Source: Lachnospiraceae bacterium
GTDB lineage: Bacteria > Bacillota > Clostridia > Lachnospirales > Lachnospiraceae
NCBI GenBank assembly: GCA_017551665.1
Contig: JAFZLB010000065.1
Coordinates: 1-37,123 of the forward strand
Length of the DNA stretch: 37,123 nucleotides
Direction: 5' to 3'
The notes beneath the pieces are model-generated. The model saw nothing but the letters and a program-made list of their open reading frames with translations, did not search any database and was not told where the DNA came from. The stretch's first letter is position 1. Every line of letters starts with the position of its first letter. Of the stretch, positions 7,145 through 15,578 are shown in pieces. The translations under genes were made by a program, and so were the position numbers.

Positions 7145-8539
7145 TCACGCCATGAACGACACGCGCACGCCCCCGATACTGCTCCCGGCATCCACGCGAA
7201 TCTTCCCTTCCGCCTCTTCCGTCCGGTAGGACTTCCCGTGCTTCTCGCCGCCGACACGGACATCGCCCTGTTTGCTTTGCAGCTGATAGCTGTAATCCGC
7301 CTCGGTGCCCGGCAGGCTGAGCTTGATGCTGCCGACGCTGGAATTCAGGCGGTAGGACGTGGCCTTTGTGTCCTCCAGCCTGACATTGCCCGCGGAGGAA
7401 CGCGCTTCCAGATTGCCGAGGGAGCAGGATACGCATTTCACGCTGCCGGCGGAGCTGCTCAGTTTTGTTTCGTTCCCGGTGACGTCTGTCAGCTTCAGAC
7501 TGCCGGCGCTGCTGTCGAGCGTAAGCTGTTCCGCCTGAAGGGCTTCGGCCCGGATACCGCCCGCACTGCATTTGACCAGGAAGCTTTCCGCGTGTACCTC
7601 CGAAACTTTCACGTTGCCCGCGCTGGCCTTGATGTTGCAGTTCCTGACATCCACGCCGCTGACGCTCACGTTGCCGGCCTTCAGCGTCATGTCGCATTGT
7701 TCCAACGAGGCCTCCTGCGGCACCGTGACGCGGATACGGCCCGCCTTGCCGAAGCCGAAGAAAACGCTGCCCGCGCCGCCGCCGGAAAACCAGGCGTGTT
7801 CCGTCTCTTCCCGGACATACAGCACGCCGTCACGCACCTCGACTTTCGGACGCAGCTTTTCGGTGAGCGAGATCGTGTAACTATCCCCGGATTCCAAAGA
7901 GATATCCGCGATCTTTGCGAAGAGTTCCAAAGAAGTAAAGGGCTCCAGTTCCCGGACCTCGGCCCATGTGTGGTCCGTCCCGGCCTGCGCGGTGCTCTCC
8001 CGTGTGCCGCTTTCTTCGGCCTCTTTGCCGAATTGCGAAAAGGCGCCGCGCACTGCAGAGGCGATGCTCCCGGCAAGGCCTGACATCTCCGCGCCAAGCC
8101 CCGCCATCTCTTTCCCAAATTCCGCACCGAAGCGCCGCATGTCCTCTTCAAACGACGCGGAATCAAAGCCGCCGCTTTCTTCCGATGTCGTTTCTTCCTT
8201 TTCCGCCTCCACAAATTCCGCCTCGAGCCCGTCCAATTCGCTGTCAAGCTCCCGCAGCTCTTCGTCGAGTTCTTGCAACTCCTCATCGGAGGGTGGCGGC
8301 GGCGTCTCCGTGCTTTTGTGCCGGATCGGCTCAACGCCCAGCGCATCCGCCAGTTCCTCCATGCTGCCGAATTCCATGATGACCATGCCAAGCGCCTCGT
8401 GATCATTCTTCCCTTCGGCGCGCAGCTCCTCATACTTCTCCGTCATCATGGCCAGAAGCTCATCCTTGGCCCGCAGCACCTTCGGCTCCTGCGGCAGATT
8501 CATAAACATGTTATCCAGATACACCTTTAACGTTTCCAT
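7145..8539 (-). CDS. HAAS (DUF1700-type) and DUF4097 beta-solenoid fusion protein
   Basis: The 464-residue protein joins three parts. Residues 1-75 form a helical HAAS domain (METLKVYLDNMFMNLPQEPK; then LRAKDELLAMM) that is a paralogue of the N-terminus of the gene at 9462. Residues about 75-190 are acidic and low-complexity. Residues about 195-460 form a DUF4097 domain whose S-S-A-G-S-[VL]-K motif recurs about every 20 residues, the pattern of a right-handed beta-solenoid. No transmembrane helix is evident, so it may be cytoplasmic or peripheral. The ATG start has AAAGGGG 6 nt upstream; the frame is open 11 codons further without a ribosome site. The family is linked in Firmicutes to PadR-regulated envelope-stress loci. 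Molecular function is unknown. Confidence 0.8.
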   Translation of the reverse strand: METLKVYLDNMFMNLPQEPKVLRAKDELLAMMTEKYEELRAEGKNDHEALGMVIMEFGSMEELADALGVEPIRHKSTETPPPPSDEELQELDEELRELDSELDGLEAEFVEAEKEETTSEESGGFDSASFEEDMRRFGAEFGKEMAGLGAEMSGLAGSIASAVRGAFSQFGKEAEESGTRESTAQAGTDHTWAEVRELEPFTSLELFAKIADISLESGDSYTISLTEKLRPKVEVRDGVLYVREETEHAWFSGGGAGSVFFGFGKAGRIRVTVPQEASLEQCDMTLKAGNVSVSGVDVRNCNIKASAGNVKVSEVHAESFLVKCSAGGIRAEALQAEQLTLDSSAGSLKLTDVTGNETKLSSSAGSVKCVSCSLGNLEARSSAGNVRLEDTKATSYRLNSSVGSIKLSLPGTEADYSYQLQSKQGDVRVGGEKHGKSYRTEEAEGKIRVDAGSSIGGVRVSFMA

Positions 8540-8597
8540 ATCGTTCCCCTTTCTGCTACCGTGATTCAACATACAGATTCTGCTTTGTGTTCCGGCA

Positions 8598-8691
8598 GGC
8601 GGCGCTCAAACACAGCTTTCCGACAGGCGATTTGTTGCCGGCTTTCCACGGCAACTCATGGAGCCTGGCGGGAACTGTTTTGAGCGTCGCC
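8598..8691. repeat. Long intercistronic hairpin
   Basis: Arms of about 40 nt pair almost along their full length. GGCGGCGCTCAAA (8598-8610) faces TTTGAGCGTCGCC near 8679-8691, and a perfect GTTGCCG/CGGCAAC stem (8634-8640 and 8649-8655) closes an 8-nt loop. It fills the gap between the two DUF4097 genes, 7 bp past the upstream stop. No T-tract follows, so it is not a canonical terminator; it could be an RNA-stability element or a MITE-like insertion. Confidence 0.7.
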
Positions 8692-8698
8692 GTATGCC

Positions 8699-9460
8699 TC
8701 ACCTCCCAAACGTTAGTGAAATACTGCCAACACTCGTCCGCGCTAAAATCGTCTTTTCCGGCGGCGTCTGCGCCGGGGAGGAAAAGCTCCCCCTGTTGCT
8801 GCCGTTGACCGTGACGCTGCCGAGATCCGTCGTGCAGTCTGTCCGATAGTCCTCTTCCGCGCCCGCGAAGACCGCGTCAATGCTGCCCACGTCACTGCGG
8901 AGCACCGTGTCGCCGCCCTCCGCGTACTGCGACGAAATCGATCCGACATTGGTTTCGACGCTGAGCAGGGACGCGGCGGTGACATCCCGAAGCGTGACCT
9001 CACCCACATCCGAATGCACGGTCAGCTTGTCGAGGCTCAGACCCTCCACGCGGATTTCCCCGACATTGGAGGTCACGTCAATGCGCTCCAAAAGATCCGA
9101 CGGCACCGTCACGCTGATGTCGCATTTCTTTGTGCCGATCAGGTTGAAAAAGTTCCAGCCGTTGCTCTCTTTTTGCGTAATATGAAGATTGCCGTCGCGG
9201 ATGGCGATCACCGGCTCCTTCATCTGATAGACGTCCGACAAAACCTGAAACTCCGCACCGCTCTGGATGGTCAAAGACGCCGTCTCCAGATCCGCGACGA
9301 TGCCCTGAAAGTCCGCGTCGTTTTCCGCAGGCTCAAACGCCACCGAGGCCGTCACCGCGCCGCTGCCGAACAGGGGCAGGACGATGTTGCGCAGGATTCC
9401 CACGCCCACGAGAAGTACCGTGACAATGCCGAGTATCCGCAGATATTTTTTGCTGTCCAT
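8699..9460 (-). CDS. Membrane-anchored DUF4097 beta-solenoid protein
   Basis: This 253-residue protein has one N-terminal membrane helix (residues about 7-28, LRILGIVTVLLVGVGILRNI) and then a DUF4097 domain with recurring [ST]-[DN]-[VL]-G-[SE]-[IV] steps about every 19 residues. It is probably an extracytoplasmic adhesion- or sensor-like solenoid, but no function has been shown for such proteins. The ATG is preceded by a perfect GGAGGAGGT site located inside the 3' end of the upstream gene, and only one base separates the two genes, so translation is coupled. It is paralogous to the C-terminal half of the next gene (7145-8539). Confidence 0.8.
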   Translation of the reverse strand: MDSKKYLRILGIVTVLLVGVGILRNIVLPLFGSGAVTASVAFEPAENDADFQGIVADLETASLTIQSGAEFQVLSDVYQMKEPVIAIRDGNLHITQKESNGWNFFNLIGTKKCDISVTVPSDLLERIDVTSNVGEIRVEGLSLDKLTVHSDVGEVTLRDVTAASLLSVETNVGSISSQYAEGGDTVLRSDVGSIDAVFAGAEEDYRTDCTTDLGSVTVNGSNRGSFSSPAQTPPEKTILARTSVGSISLTFGR

Positions 9461-9461
9461 T

Positions 9462-10601
9462 TTATACCTCCTCCGTTCCGAACTTAAAATTCCGTACGAC
9501 CTTGTACAACGCTTTGGAAATCGGGAAAATAATCCAGGTAATCCACCAGCGGAAGGTCAGGAAACTCCAAACGAGGTACACGCAGACCACCGTGTCATGC
9601 CATAACTCCTTGAAGCGTTTCTCTTCGGATTTCATATTCGCCGAGCTCTTCTTCTCTCTTCTTTCCTCGCGTTCCCGGACTTCCTCGCCCGTGCGGGCGC
9701 TGTCGTCGATGGTGATGCCGCCGCGCTTGATCAGATTCGACATCAGATGATAGCGCTTCACGGCATAGACGATGAAGAAGACGCCGACGGACACCATCAG
9801 CAGCAGCACCGCCGCGCCGATGTTTTCGCCGAACTTCCCGCTGCTTTGTCCGAGCAGGCTGCCGATCGCCTCGCCCAGTACCGGCGGTATGGGACTTAAG
9901 ACGCAGAGCATGATGCCGATGGCGAGGAAGAGCGCGTACATGGGCTTGAACAGCGTCTTCTGTTCCCGGAGATACTCAATGGTCTGAAAGGACAGCTGCA
10001 CACCGCCGTATTTCACGTCCTTCCACTCGCTCATGCGGACACTGCCGAAGATAAAGATGCCCACGGCCGCGGCCACCATGACAAACATGAGGATCACCCC
10101 CACCGCCCTCAAAAGTCCGACACCGGGCAGATCGGGGATCGCTTCGGTGACGATGACAAAGACGGGAGACGCGATGCAGAGCGCGATGCCCAGCGCGACG
10201 CGTGCCGCCTGGCGGCTGCCTTCCTTCAGATACTGCTTGGCAATATCCAGGGTCACGTCCGGCATGTCCCCGGCACCCGTCTGTGCGCGTTCCGTAAACA
10301 CCGTTTCCTGCGCTTCCCCGGCGGCATCCTGCTGCGGCGCTTCGTTCCGGGACGCTTCCTGCGCCGTCTCTTTTTCCGGCCGCACAATGCGTTCAATCCC
10401 CAGCGCTTCCGCCAGCTCGTCCAGGTTGCCGAATTCCGCGATCACGGTGCCGACGGCCTCATTCTCCGTCCGGCCCTCAGCGCGCAGCTGCCGGTACTTG
10501 TCTTCCATCATGTCCAGCAGCTCCCGCTTGGCGCGGATGACCTCCGGCGTCGCCGGCAGCGAAATAAACATGTTCTCTAAGTACGTTCTGATGATCTCCA
10601 T
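9462..10601 (-). CDS. HAAS domain multi-pass membrane protein (DUF1700 family)
   Basis: The 379-residue protein begins with a cytoplasmic HAAS helical domain (residues 1-75, MEIIRTYLENMFISLPATPE) closely similar to that of the fusion protein at 7145. It continues with four to six hydrophobic helices, for example LLRAVGVILMFVMVAAAVGI, AAVLLLMVSVGVFFIVYAV, and a C-terminal VYLVWSFLTFRWWITWIIF. In Firmicutes HAAS proteins commonly sit next to a PadR regulator and act with it in membrane-stress control; here padR lies 8 bp upstream. The ATG at 10601 was chosen for its AGGAGG site 4 nt upstream; the open frame reaches 20 codons higher, into padR. A Ser/Arg/Glu-rich loop lies near residue 310. Biochemical role unknown. 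Confidence 0.82.
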   Translation of the reverse strand: MEIIRTYLENMFISLPATPEVIRAKRELLDMMEDKYRQLRAEGRTENEAVGTVIAEFGNLDELAEALGIERIVRPEKETAQEASRNEAPQQDAAGEAQETVFTERAQTGAGDMPDVTLDIAKQYLKEGSRQAARVALGIALCIASPVFVIVTEAIPDLPGVGLLRAVGVILMFVMVAAAVGIFIFGSVRMSEWKDVKYGGVQLSFQTIEYLREQKTLFKPMYALFLAIGIMLCVLSPIPPVLGEAIGSLLGQSSGKFGENIGAAVLLLMVSVGVFFIVYAVKRYHLMSNLIKRGGITIDDSARTGEEVREREERREKKSSANMKSEEKRFKELWHDTVVCVYLVWSFLTFRWWITWIIFPISKALYKVVRNFKFGTEEV

Positions 10602-10609
10602 ACATCCTC

Positions 10610-10936
10610 CTATTTGATGAACCGCGCGATAACATCCTGCGTCAGATTCCACTCCTCGCATTTCTCCCGGTAGTACGCACGCCCCGCGTCGGTGATGCGG
10701 TAATACGTGCGGCGCTTTCCGCCGGAATCGATATCGTCCTGATAAAAGGATTCGATGTACCCGTTCTTTTCCATGCGCGTAAACGCCGAGTACAGTGTCG
10801 TCTCCTTGATGACATATTTTTCTTCGGATATACTGCGGATCCGCCGGGAGATTTCATAGCCGTAGGACGGCTCTTCCAGCAGCAGATTCAAAATGATGGT
10901 ATCGTTGTATCCTCTGATCACATCGGAACTGATCAT
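10610..10936 (-). CDS. PadR-family transcriptional regulator
   Basis: This is a 108-residue winged-helix repressor of the short PadR type. The family pattern is clear: ILNLLLEEPSYGYEISRRI, then the recognition-helix region ETTLYSAFTRMEKNGYIES, and the wing GGKRRTYYRITDAGRAYY. It probably binds its own promoter, where a 14-bp repeat array overlaps the start site (10964-11048). An ATG at 10936 was chosen because GAGGTG lies 6 nt upstream; a GTG three codons higher overlaps that site. It is the first gene of the unit with the HAAS and DUF4097 genes, the usual partners of this PadR class. The inducing signal is not known, though envelope stress is suggested by family context. Confidence 0.92.
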   Translation of the reverse strand: MISSDVIRGYNDTIILNLLLEEPSYGYEISRRIRSISEEKYVIKETTLYSAFTRMEKNGYIESFYQDDIDSGGKRRTYYRITDAGRAYYREKCEEWNLTQDVIARFIK

Positions 10937-10963
10937 ATCCCGCACCTCGTGGCAGTTTCTTAT

Positions 10964-11019
10964 TACGCCTGTCGTACTACACCTGTCATACTACGTCTGT
11001 CGTACTACATCTGTCGTAT
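10964..11019. repeat. Four tandem 14-bp repeats, probable PadR operator
   Basis: Consecutive units start at 10964, 10978, 10992 and 11006 with consensus TACRYCTGTCGTAC on the plus strand. Each is an imperfect palindrome with TAC/GTA ends. They cover the region directly downstream of the padR -10 box, and a degenerate fifth copy (11027-11040) sits between the -35 and -10 boxes. The position suits autorepression by PadR. Confidence 0.8.
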
Positions 11020-11048
11020 ATACTACCACGCCTGTCAGAGTATGTCAA
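11020..11048 (-). promoter_or_regulatory. padR promoter with A-tract UP element
   Basis: On the minus strand TTGACA (11043-11048) lies 17 bp from TAGTAT (11020-11025). Upstream, 11049-11081 holds two AAGAAAAAAT repeats, an A-rich stretch like an UP element. A degenerate operator copy lies in the spacer. Confidence 0.8.
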
Positions 11049-11081
11049 CACCTTTTTGAAATTATTTTTTCTTATTTTTTC

Positions 11082-14000
11082 TTACACAAAATCAAACAGC
11101 GAAATCTGATTCGACTCCGGAATATCCCCCAAAATCCCCAGCTCCGCCATGGTCTCAATGACGGCCGCCGGACATTTCGTGCGCTCCTTGAAGTCGTCCC
11201 GCGACAGGAAGGCACCGTCACGCGCCGCGGCCTCGACGGCCTGTGCGGCGACCGGTCCCATGCCGTCGATGGCGACAAAGGAGGGCATGACTTTTCCGTC
11301 AATGACCTGGAAGCGTTCCGCCTTGGCGCGGAACAGATCGATGGGCATGAACTCAAAGCCGCGGGCGTGCATCTCCTGTACGACGCGCATGGCGGCATAG
11401 CTGTCCTGTTCCACGTTGGACAGTTCCTTCCCCCGCAGTTCATAATTTGCCATCACCTCCGCGAGATGCGCGGCACCGCTGCACATATCCCTGTAAGAAA
11501 CGGACTTGGCGCGGATGGAAAACCAGGCGGCATAGAAGGCCAGCGGCTCATGCACCTTGAACCAGGCGATGCGCCAGGCGTTCATCACATAGGCCGTCGC
11601 GTGCGCCTTCGGGAACATGTACTGAATCTTCAGGCAGGAATCAATGTACCAGTCCGGCACCTGCGCGTTGATCATGGCGGTCTTCATCTCATCCGTCAGC
11701 CCCTTGCCCTTGCGGACCTTTTCCATCGCGTTGAAGGACAGCTGCGGATCCACACCCTTGTAGATCAGATAGTTCATAATGTCGTCGCGGTTGCAGATCG
11801 CGGTCTCGATGGTGGCCGTTCCGTTCAGGATCAGATCACGGGCGTTCCCCAGCCACACGTCCGTGCCGTGCGCCAGCCCCGCGATGCGGATGAGATGCGA
11901 AAAGGAAGTCGGCTTCGCGTCCAGCACCATCTGCATGGCAAAGTCCGTGCCGAATTCCGGAAGGCCCAGGCAGCCGAGGCGCGTCCCGCCGATCTGGGAA
12001 GGATCAATCTTCAAAGAGGACGTGTCCTTGAACAGCTGCATCACCTCCGGGTCATCCAGGGGTACCTGCGTCGGATCAATGCCCGTCGCGTCATGCAGAA
12101 AACGAATCATCGTCGGATCATCGTGGCCCAGGATATCGAGCTTCAGCAGGTTATGATCAATGGAGTGATAATCATAGTGGGTGGTGACGGTGTCGCTGTC
12201 GGTTTTGTTTGCCGGACGCTGCACCGGCGTAAAGGAATTGATGTCCTCGCCCAACGGCAGTACAATGATACCGCCGGGATGCTGGCCGGTGCCGTGGCGG
12301 ACGCCGGAAAGCCCCTTGACCAGACGGTCGATCTCCGGCCTGCGCTTCGTGATGTGATTAAACTCCAGATATTTCTTCACCACACCGTAGGCCGTTTTAT
12401 CCTTCAGTTCCGAGACCGTACCCGCGCGGTAGGTCTGTCCCTTACCAAAAATTTCCTCCGTGTATTTGTGCGCCGTGGCCTGGTATTCGCCGGAAAAGTT
12501 GAGATCGATGTCCGGCTCCTTTTCCCCGTGGAAGCCGAGGAAGGTTTCAAAGGGAATGTCAAAGCCGTCCTTGTACAGCTTCGTGCCGCAGACGGGACAG
12601 TTCCGGTCCGGCATGTCGCAGCCGGAGTTTCCGGAAAAGCTCTTCACTTCCTCGGACTCAAAATCCGAATAGCGGCAATTCCTGCAGACATAATGCGGCG
12701 GCAGGGCGTTCACCTCGGTAATGCCCGCGGCGAAGGCCACAAAGGAGCTGCCGACGGAGCCGCGGCTGCCGACAATATAGCCGTCCGAAAGCGACTTGGA
12801 CACCAGCTTCTGCGCGATGATGTACATGACGGCAAAGCCGTTGCCGATGATGGAGTTCAGTTCCTTTTCCAAACGCGCCCGCACAATCTCCGGCAGCGGA
12901 TTGCCGTAAATGCGCTCCGCCTTTTCGTAACACAGCTTCCGCAGCGTCTTGTCGGAATCCTCGATCACCGGCGCGCACTTGTCCGGCCGCACAAAGGTGA
13001 CCGAATCGCACATGTCCAGAATCCGGTTCGGTGCATCGATGACAATTTCCCGCACCGTTTCCTCGTCCAGATCGGAGAAGGCCGCGCACATTTCCTCCGT
13101 CGTGCGGAAAAACAGCGGCGCCTCCGCGTCGTCCTTTTTCACGCCCTTGCTGCCCTCAATGTTGATGCCGTCCTTGCCGCCCTTGATGTCCTTGCCTTCC
13201 ACGAGAATGGTACGGAAGGCAATGTCCTGCGGATTCATGGCATGTACGTCACCCGTGGCGACCACAAGCTTTCCGAGTTTTTTTCCGAGGGCGATGATCT
13301 TCCGGTTGATCTCCCGCAAGTCCTCCATGCTTCCGATGCTCTCATAGCGCGGATTGTCGATCATGTAGGCGTAGTTTTCCGGCGGCTGCACCTCCAGATA
13401 ATCAAAGAACCTGGCCAGTGTTTCGATTTCCCGCTCTCTTCTGCCCTCCGCGACGGACTGCCAGAGCTCGCCGTTCGCGTCCGCGCTGCCCACCAGAAGG
13501 CCGTCCCGGTATTGCTCCAGCACGCTCACGGGAATCAGCGGATAGCGGTGAAAGTACTCCACATGGGAAAGGCTGACAAGCGTATAAAGATTGACGCGTC
13601 CCAGGGTATTTTTGGCAAGCAATACGGCATGATGCGGACGCAGATGCTTCGCCGCGTCCAAACTCATGCGGCTCTCCCCTTCGAGCTCATCGACGGTCTC
13701 AAGGCCGCGTTCCTGAAGCATGTCCAGAAAACGCAGAAAAATGCCCGCCGTTGCCTCCGCATCATCCACGGCGCGGTGATGCGTCCGCAGCTCCACCTTC
13801 AACGTCTTCGCGACGGCGTCCAGCGAATGGCGTCCCTGCTTCGGAAAAAACATGCGCGAAAGCCCCATGGTGTCCAGCGTCGTGAACTGTACCTCCCGTC
13901 CCTGCGCGGCGCTTTTTTCGTAAATGAAGGCGGCGTCAAAGGCGACGTTGTGGCCGACGAGGATCGCGTCCTTCGAAAACTCCAGAAAGCGCGGCAGCAC

Positions 14001-15575
14001 CTCTTCCACCGCGTCCGCGTCCTTCACCATCGCGTCCGTGATATGCGTCAGCTGCGTGATGCGCGGCGGAATCGGAATCCCCGGATGTACAAATTCCGAA
14101 AAGCGCGAAACGATTCTTCCCTGTTCAATCCGCACGGCGCCGAATTCAATGATGTTGTTTTTGTGCGGGGAAAAGCCCGTGGTCTCCAGGTCAAAGACCA
14201 CGTAGGCGCTGTCGGAGAGCGACTGCCCCGCGCTGTTCGTGACGGCGGTCTTCGTGTCATCCACCAGATAGCATTCCATGCCGCCGATCACCTTGAAAAA
14301 GTCCTGGCGGTCCGGAACGGGTTCTCCCTGTTCCTTCGCCGCGTCGCGGGCTTTTTTGTAAAGATCCTCCCAGACATGCGCGGCGTCCGTCAACGCCTGC
14401 ACCACGCCGTGATCCGTGATTGCGATGCCGGGCATGCCCCATTTGTATGCCTGCTTCACGAGATCCCCCACATGCGCGACGGCGTCCATATCGCTCATCT
14501 TGCTGTGGCAGTGCAGCTCCGCGCGTTTACGTTCCGCCCGGTCCTCCCGGTTTGACAGTCTCTTTTCCGCCTTCGCGATGCCGATCGGAAAGGCAATCGC
14601 GATCTCGCGGTCAAAGGTATCATACTTCGGTTCACCCTTGACGCGCACACAGGCCTGTTCCTTCAGCTGTTTCAGGAGCTTGTCCGCGTCCTCTTCCGCG
14701 ACAAACACCTTCACGCCGATGGAGTCCGTGTCGTCATGCACGCCGAAGAGAATCATCCGCTTGCCGTTTCGGACGCTGCGGCTGTCCAGCCCCGTGACCT
14801 CACCTTCAATCACCACAACCGAAGTCGTTCCGGCATCGATGGTGTCAATCGCCACCGGCGCGTCCGCGAAGGGTCTGCCGTACAGCATATCCTCCGGATT
14901 GCCCTCCGGCTTTTTTTTGCGCTTTCCGTTCACGGCAGCGGCAGGCTTGACGGTAATCGTACCGCGCCGTTCCGGCTTCTTCGCGGCCGCGGCCTGCGAC
15001 TGCTGCATCACGGCACGCAGCTCCTGTTCATACGGCAGGGGCGCGTTCTCTTCCCCTTCCGTTTCCTCCCGTTCCACAAAGGCGCACTGCACCTGCGCTT
15101 CCCCCAGTCCCGCGCGTTCTTCCAGAAGACGCCGCAGCACCTCCGTCAGCCGGTCCGCGCCGTGACGCGCCACGGGCCCGTCCGGCAGAGAAACGTTCAT
15201 GCTGTGCGCGTCCGGAAAGTCCAGCGCCGCGTTTTTCATCAGCCCGAAGAGCACCGGGTCCTCTTCCTTCAGTTCCAGAAGAAAGCTGTCCTCATAGCCG
15301 CGGAAAAAGGACTCCGCGTTCACGTCCCCGCCGAGGGAAAAGGACTCCATGATCCGCACGTTCATCCGCAGATCGGGAAAGACCTGTCCCGCGATTTCCT
15401 TTTCCAGTTTCCGGATGTCCTTTTTTTCAATGATGACCGGGCTGTTGAGATAGACACAGAGCAGATCACCGCGCTTCGTCTTTGTGACACGCGTCACCTG
15501 AGCCTCCGAAAGCAATGACTTAAAACGATCCTCCGCTTCGAGGGTCGGAAATACTTCAAAGAATTGTTTTTGCAT
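11082..15575 (-). CDS. polC: DNA polymerase III alpha subunit, Gram-positive PolC type
   Basis: This is the replicative polymerase with built-in proofreading found in Firmicutes. At 1497 residues it is slightly longer than the usual 1430-1450. In order there are a variable N-terminal region (to about 225), an OB fold (about 235-330), a PHP domain starting at ELHCHSKMSDMD (about 350) and interrupted by a DnaQ-like 3'-5' exonuclease (VVFDLETTGFSP near 455). A cysteine cluster CRNC...CPVC (about 960-995) and the polymerase core with PDIDLNFSGEYQ near 1020 follow. The extra length is mainly a Glu- and Lys-rich linker near 170-225. It starts 3 bp after ispG and ends the long envelope operon. No hairpin terminator follows its stop. 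Confidence 0.97.
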   Translation of the reverse strand: MQKQFFEVFPTLEAEDRFKSLLSEAQVTRVTKTKRGDLLCVYLNSPVIIEKKDIRKLEKEIAGQVFPDLRMNVRIMESFSLGGDVNAESFFRGYEDSFLLELKEEDPVLFGLMKNAALDFPDAHSMNVSLPDGPVARHGADRLTEVLRRLLEERAGLGEAQVQCAFVEREETEGEENAPLPYEQELRAVMQQSQAAAAKKPERRGTITVKPAAAVNGKRKKKPEGNPEDMLYGRPFADAPVAIDTIDAGTTSVVVIEGEVTGLDSRSVRNGKRMILFGVHDDTDSIGVKVFVAEEDADKLLKQLKEQACVRVKGEPKYDTFDREIAIAFPIGIAKAEKRLSNREDRAERKRAELHCHSKMSDMDAVAHVGDLVKQAYKWGMPGIAITDHGVVQALTDAAHVWEDLYKKARDAAKEQGEPVPDRQDFFKVIGGMECYLVDDTKTAVTNSAGQSLSDSAYVVFDLETTGFSPHKNNIIEFGAVRIEQGRIVSRFSEFVHPGIPIPPRITQLTHITDAMVKDADAVEEVLPRFLEFSKDAILVGHNVAFDAAFIYEKSAAQGREVQFTTLDTMGLSRMFFPKQGRHSLDAVAKTLKVELRTHHRAVDDAEATAGIFLRFLDMLQERGLETVDELEGESRMSLDAAKHLRPHHAVLLAKNTLGRVNLYTLVSLSHVEYFHRYPLIPVSVLEQYRDGLLVGSADANGELWQSVAEGRREREIETLARFFDYLEVQPPENYAYMIDNPRYESIGSMEDLREINRKIIALGKKLGKLVVATGDVHAMNPQDIAFRTILVEGKDIKGGKDGINIEGSKGVKKDDAEAPLFFRTTEEMCAAFSDLDEETVREIVIDAPNRILDMCDSVTFVRPDKCAPVIEDSDKTLRKLCYEKAERIYGNPLPEIVRARLEKELNSIIGNGFAVMYIIAQKLVSKSLSDGYIVGSRGSVGSSFVAFAAGITEVNALPPHYVCRNCRYSDFESEEVKSFSGNSGCDMPDRNCPVCGTKLYKDGFDIPFETFLGFHGEKEPDIDLNFSGEYQATAHKYTEEIFGKGQTYRAGTVSELKDKTAYGVVKKYLEFNHITKRRPEIDRLVKGLSGVRHGTGQHPGGIIVLPLGEDINSFTPVQRPANKTDSDTVTTHYDYHSIDHNLLKLDILGHDDPTMIRFLHDATGIDPTQVPLDDPEVMQLFKDTSSLKIDPSQIGGTRLGCLGLPEFGTDFAMQMVLDAKPTSFSHLIRIAGLAHGTDVWLGNARDLILNGTATIETAICNRDDIMNYLIYKGVDPQLSFNAMEKVRKGKGLTDEMKTAMINAQVPDWYIDSCLKIQYMFPKAHATAYVMNAWRIAWFKVHEPLAFYAAWFSIRAKSVSYRDMCSGAAHLAEVMANYELRGKELSNVEQDSYAAMRVVQEMHARGFEFMPIDLFRAKAERFQVIDGKVMPSFVAIDGMGPVAAQAVEAAARDGAFLSRDDFKERTKCPAAVIETMAELGILGDIPESNQISLFDFV

Positions 15576-15578
15576 GAT

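Noticed and set aside
10964-11019. Tandem short repeats considered as a CRISPR array
   Set aside because: Units are 14 bp with no spacers and overlap a promoter; no cas genes are present.
10893-14555. 1220-codon open frame on the plus strand opposite polC
   Set aside because: It lies fully antisense to the well-supported polC gene, is rich in His/Arg/Leu as expected for a shadow of GC-rich codons, and has no recognisable domain.
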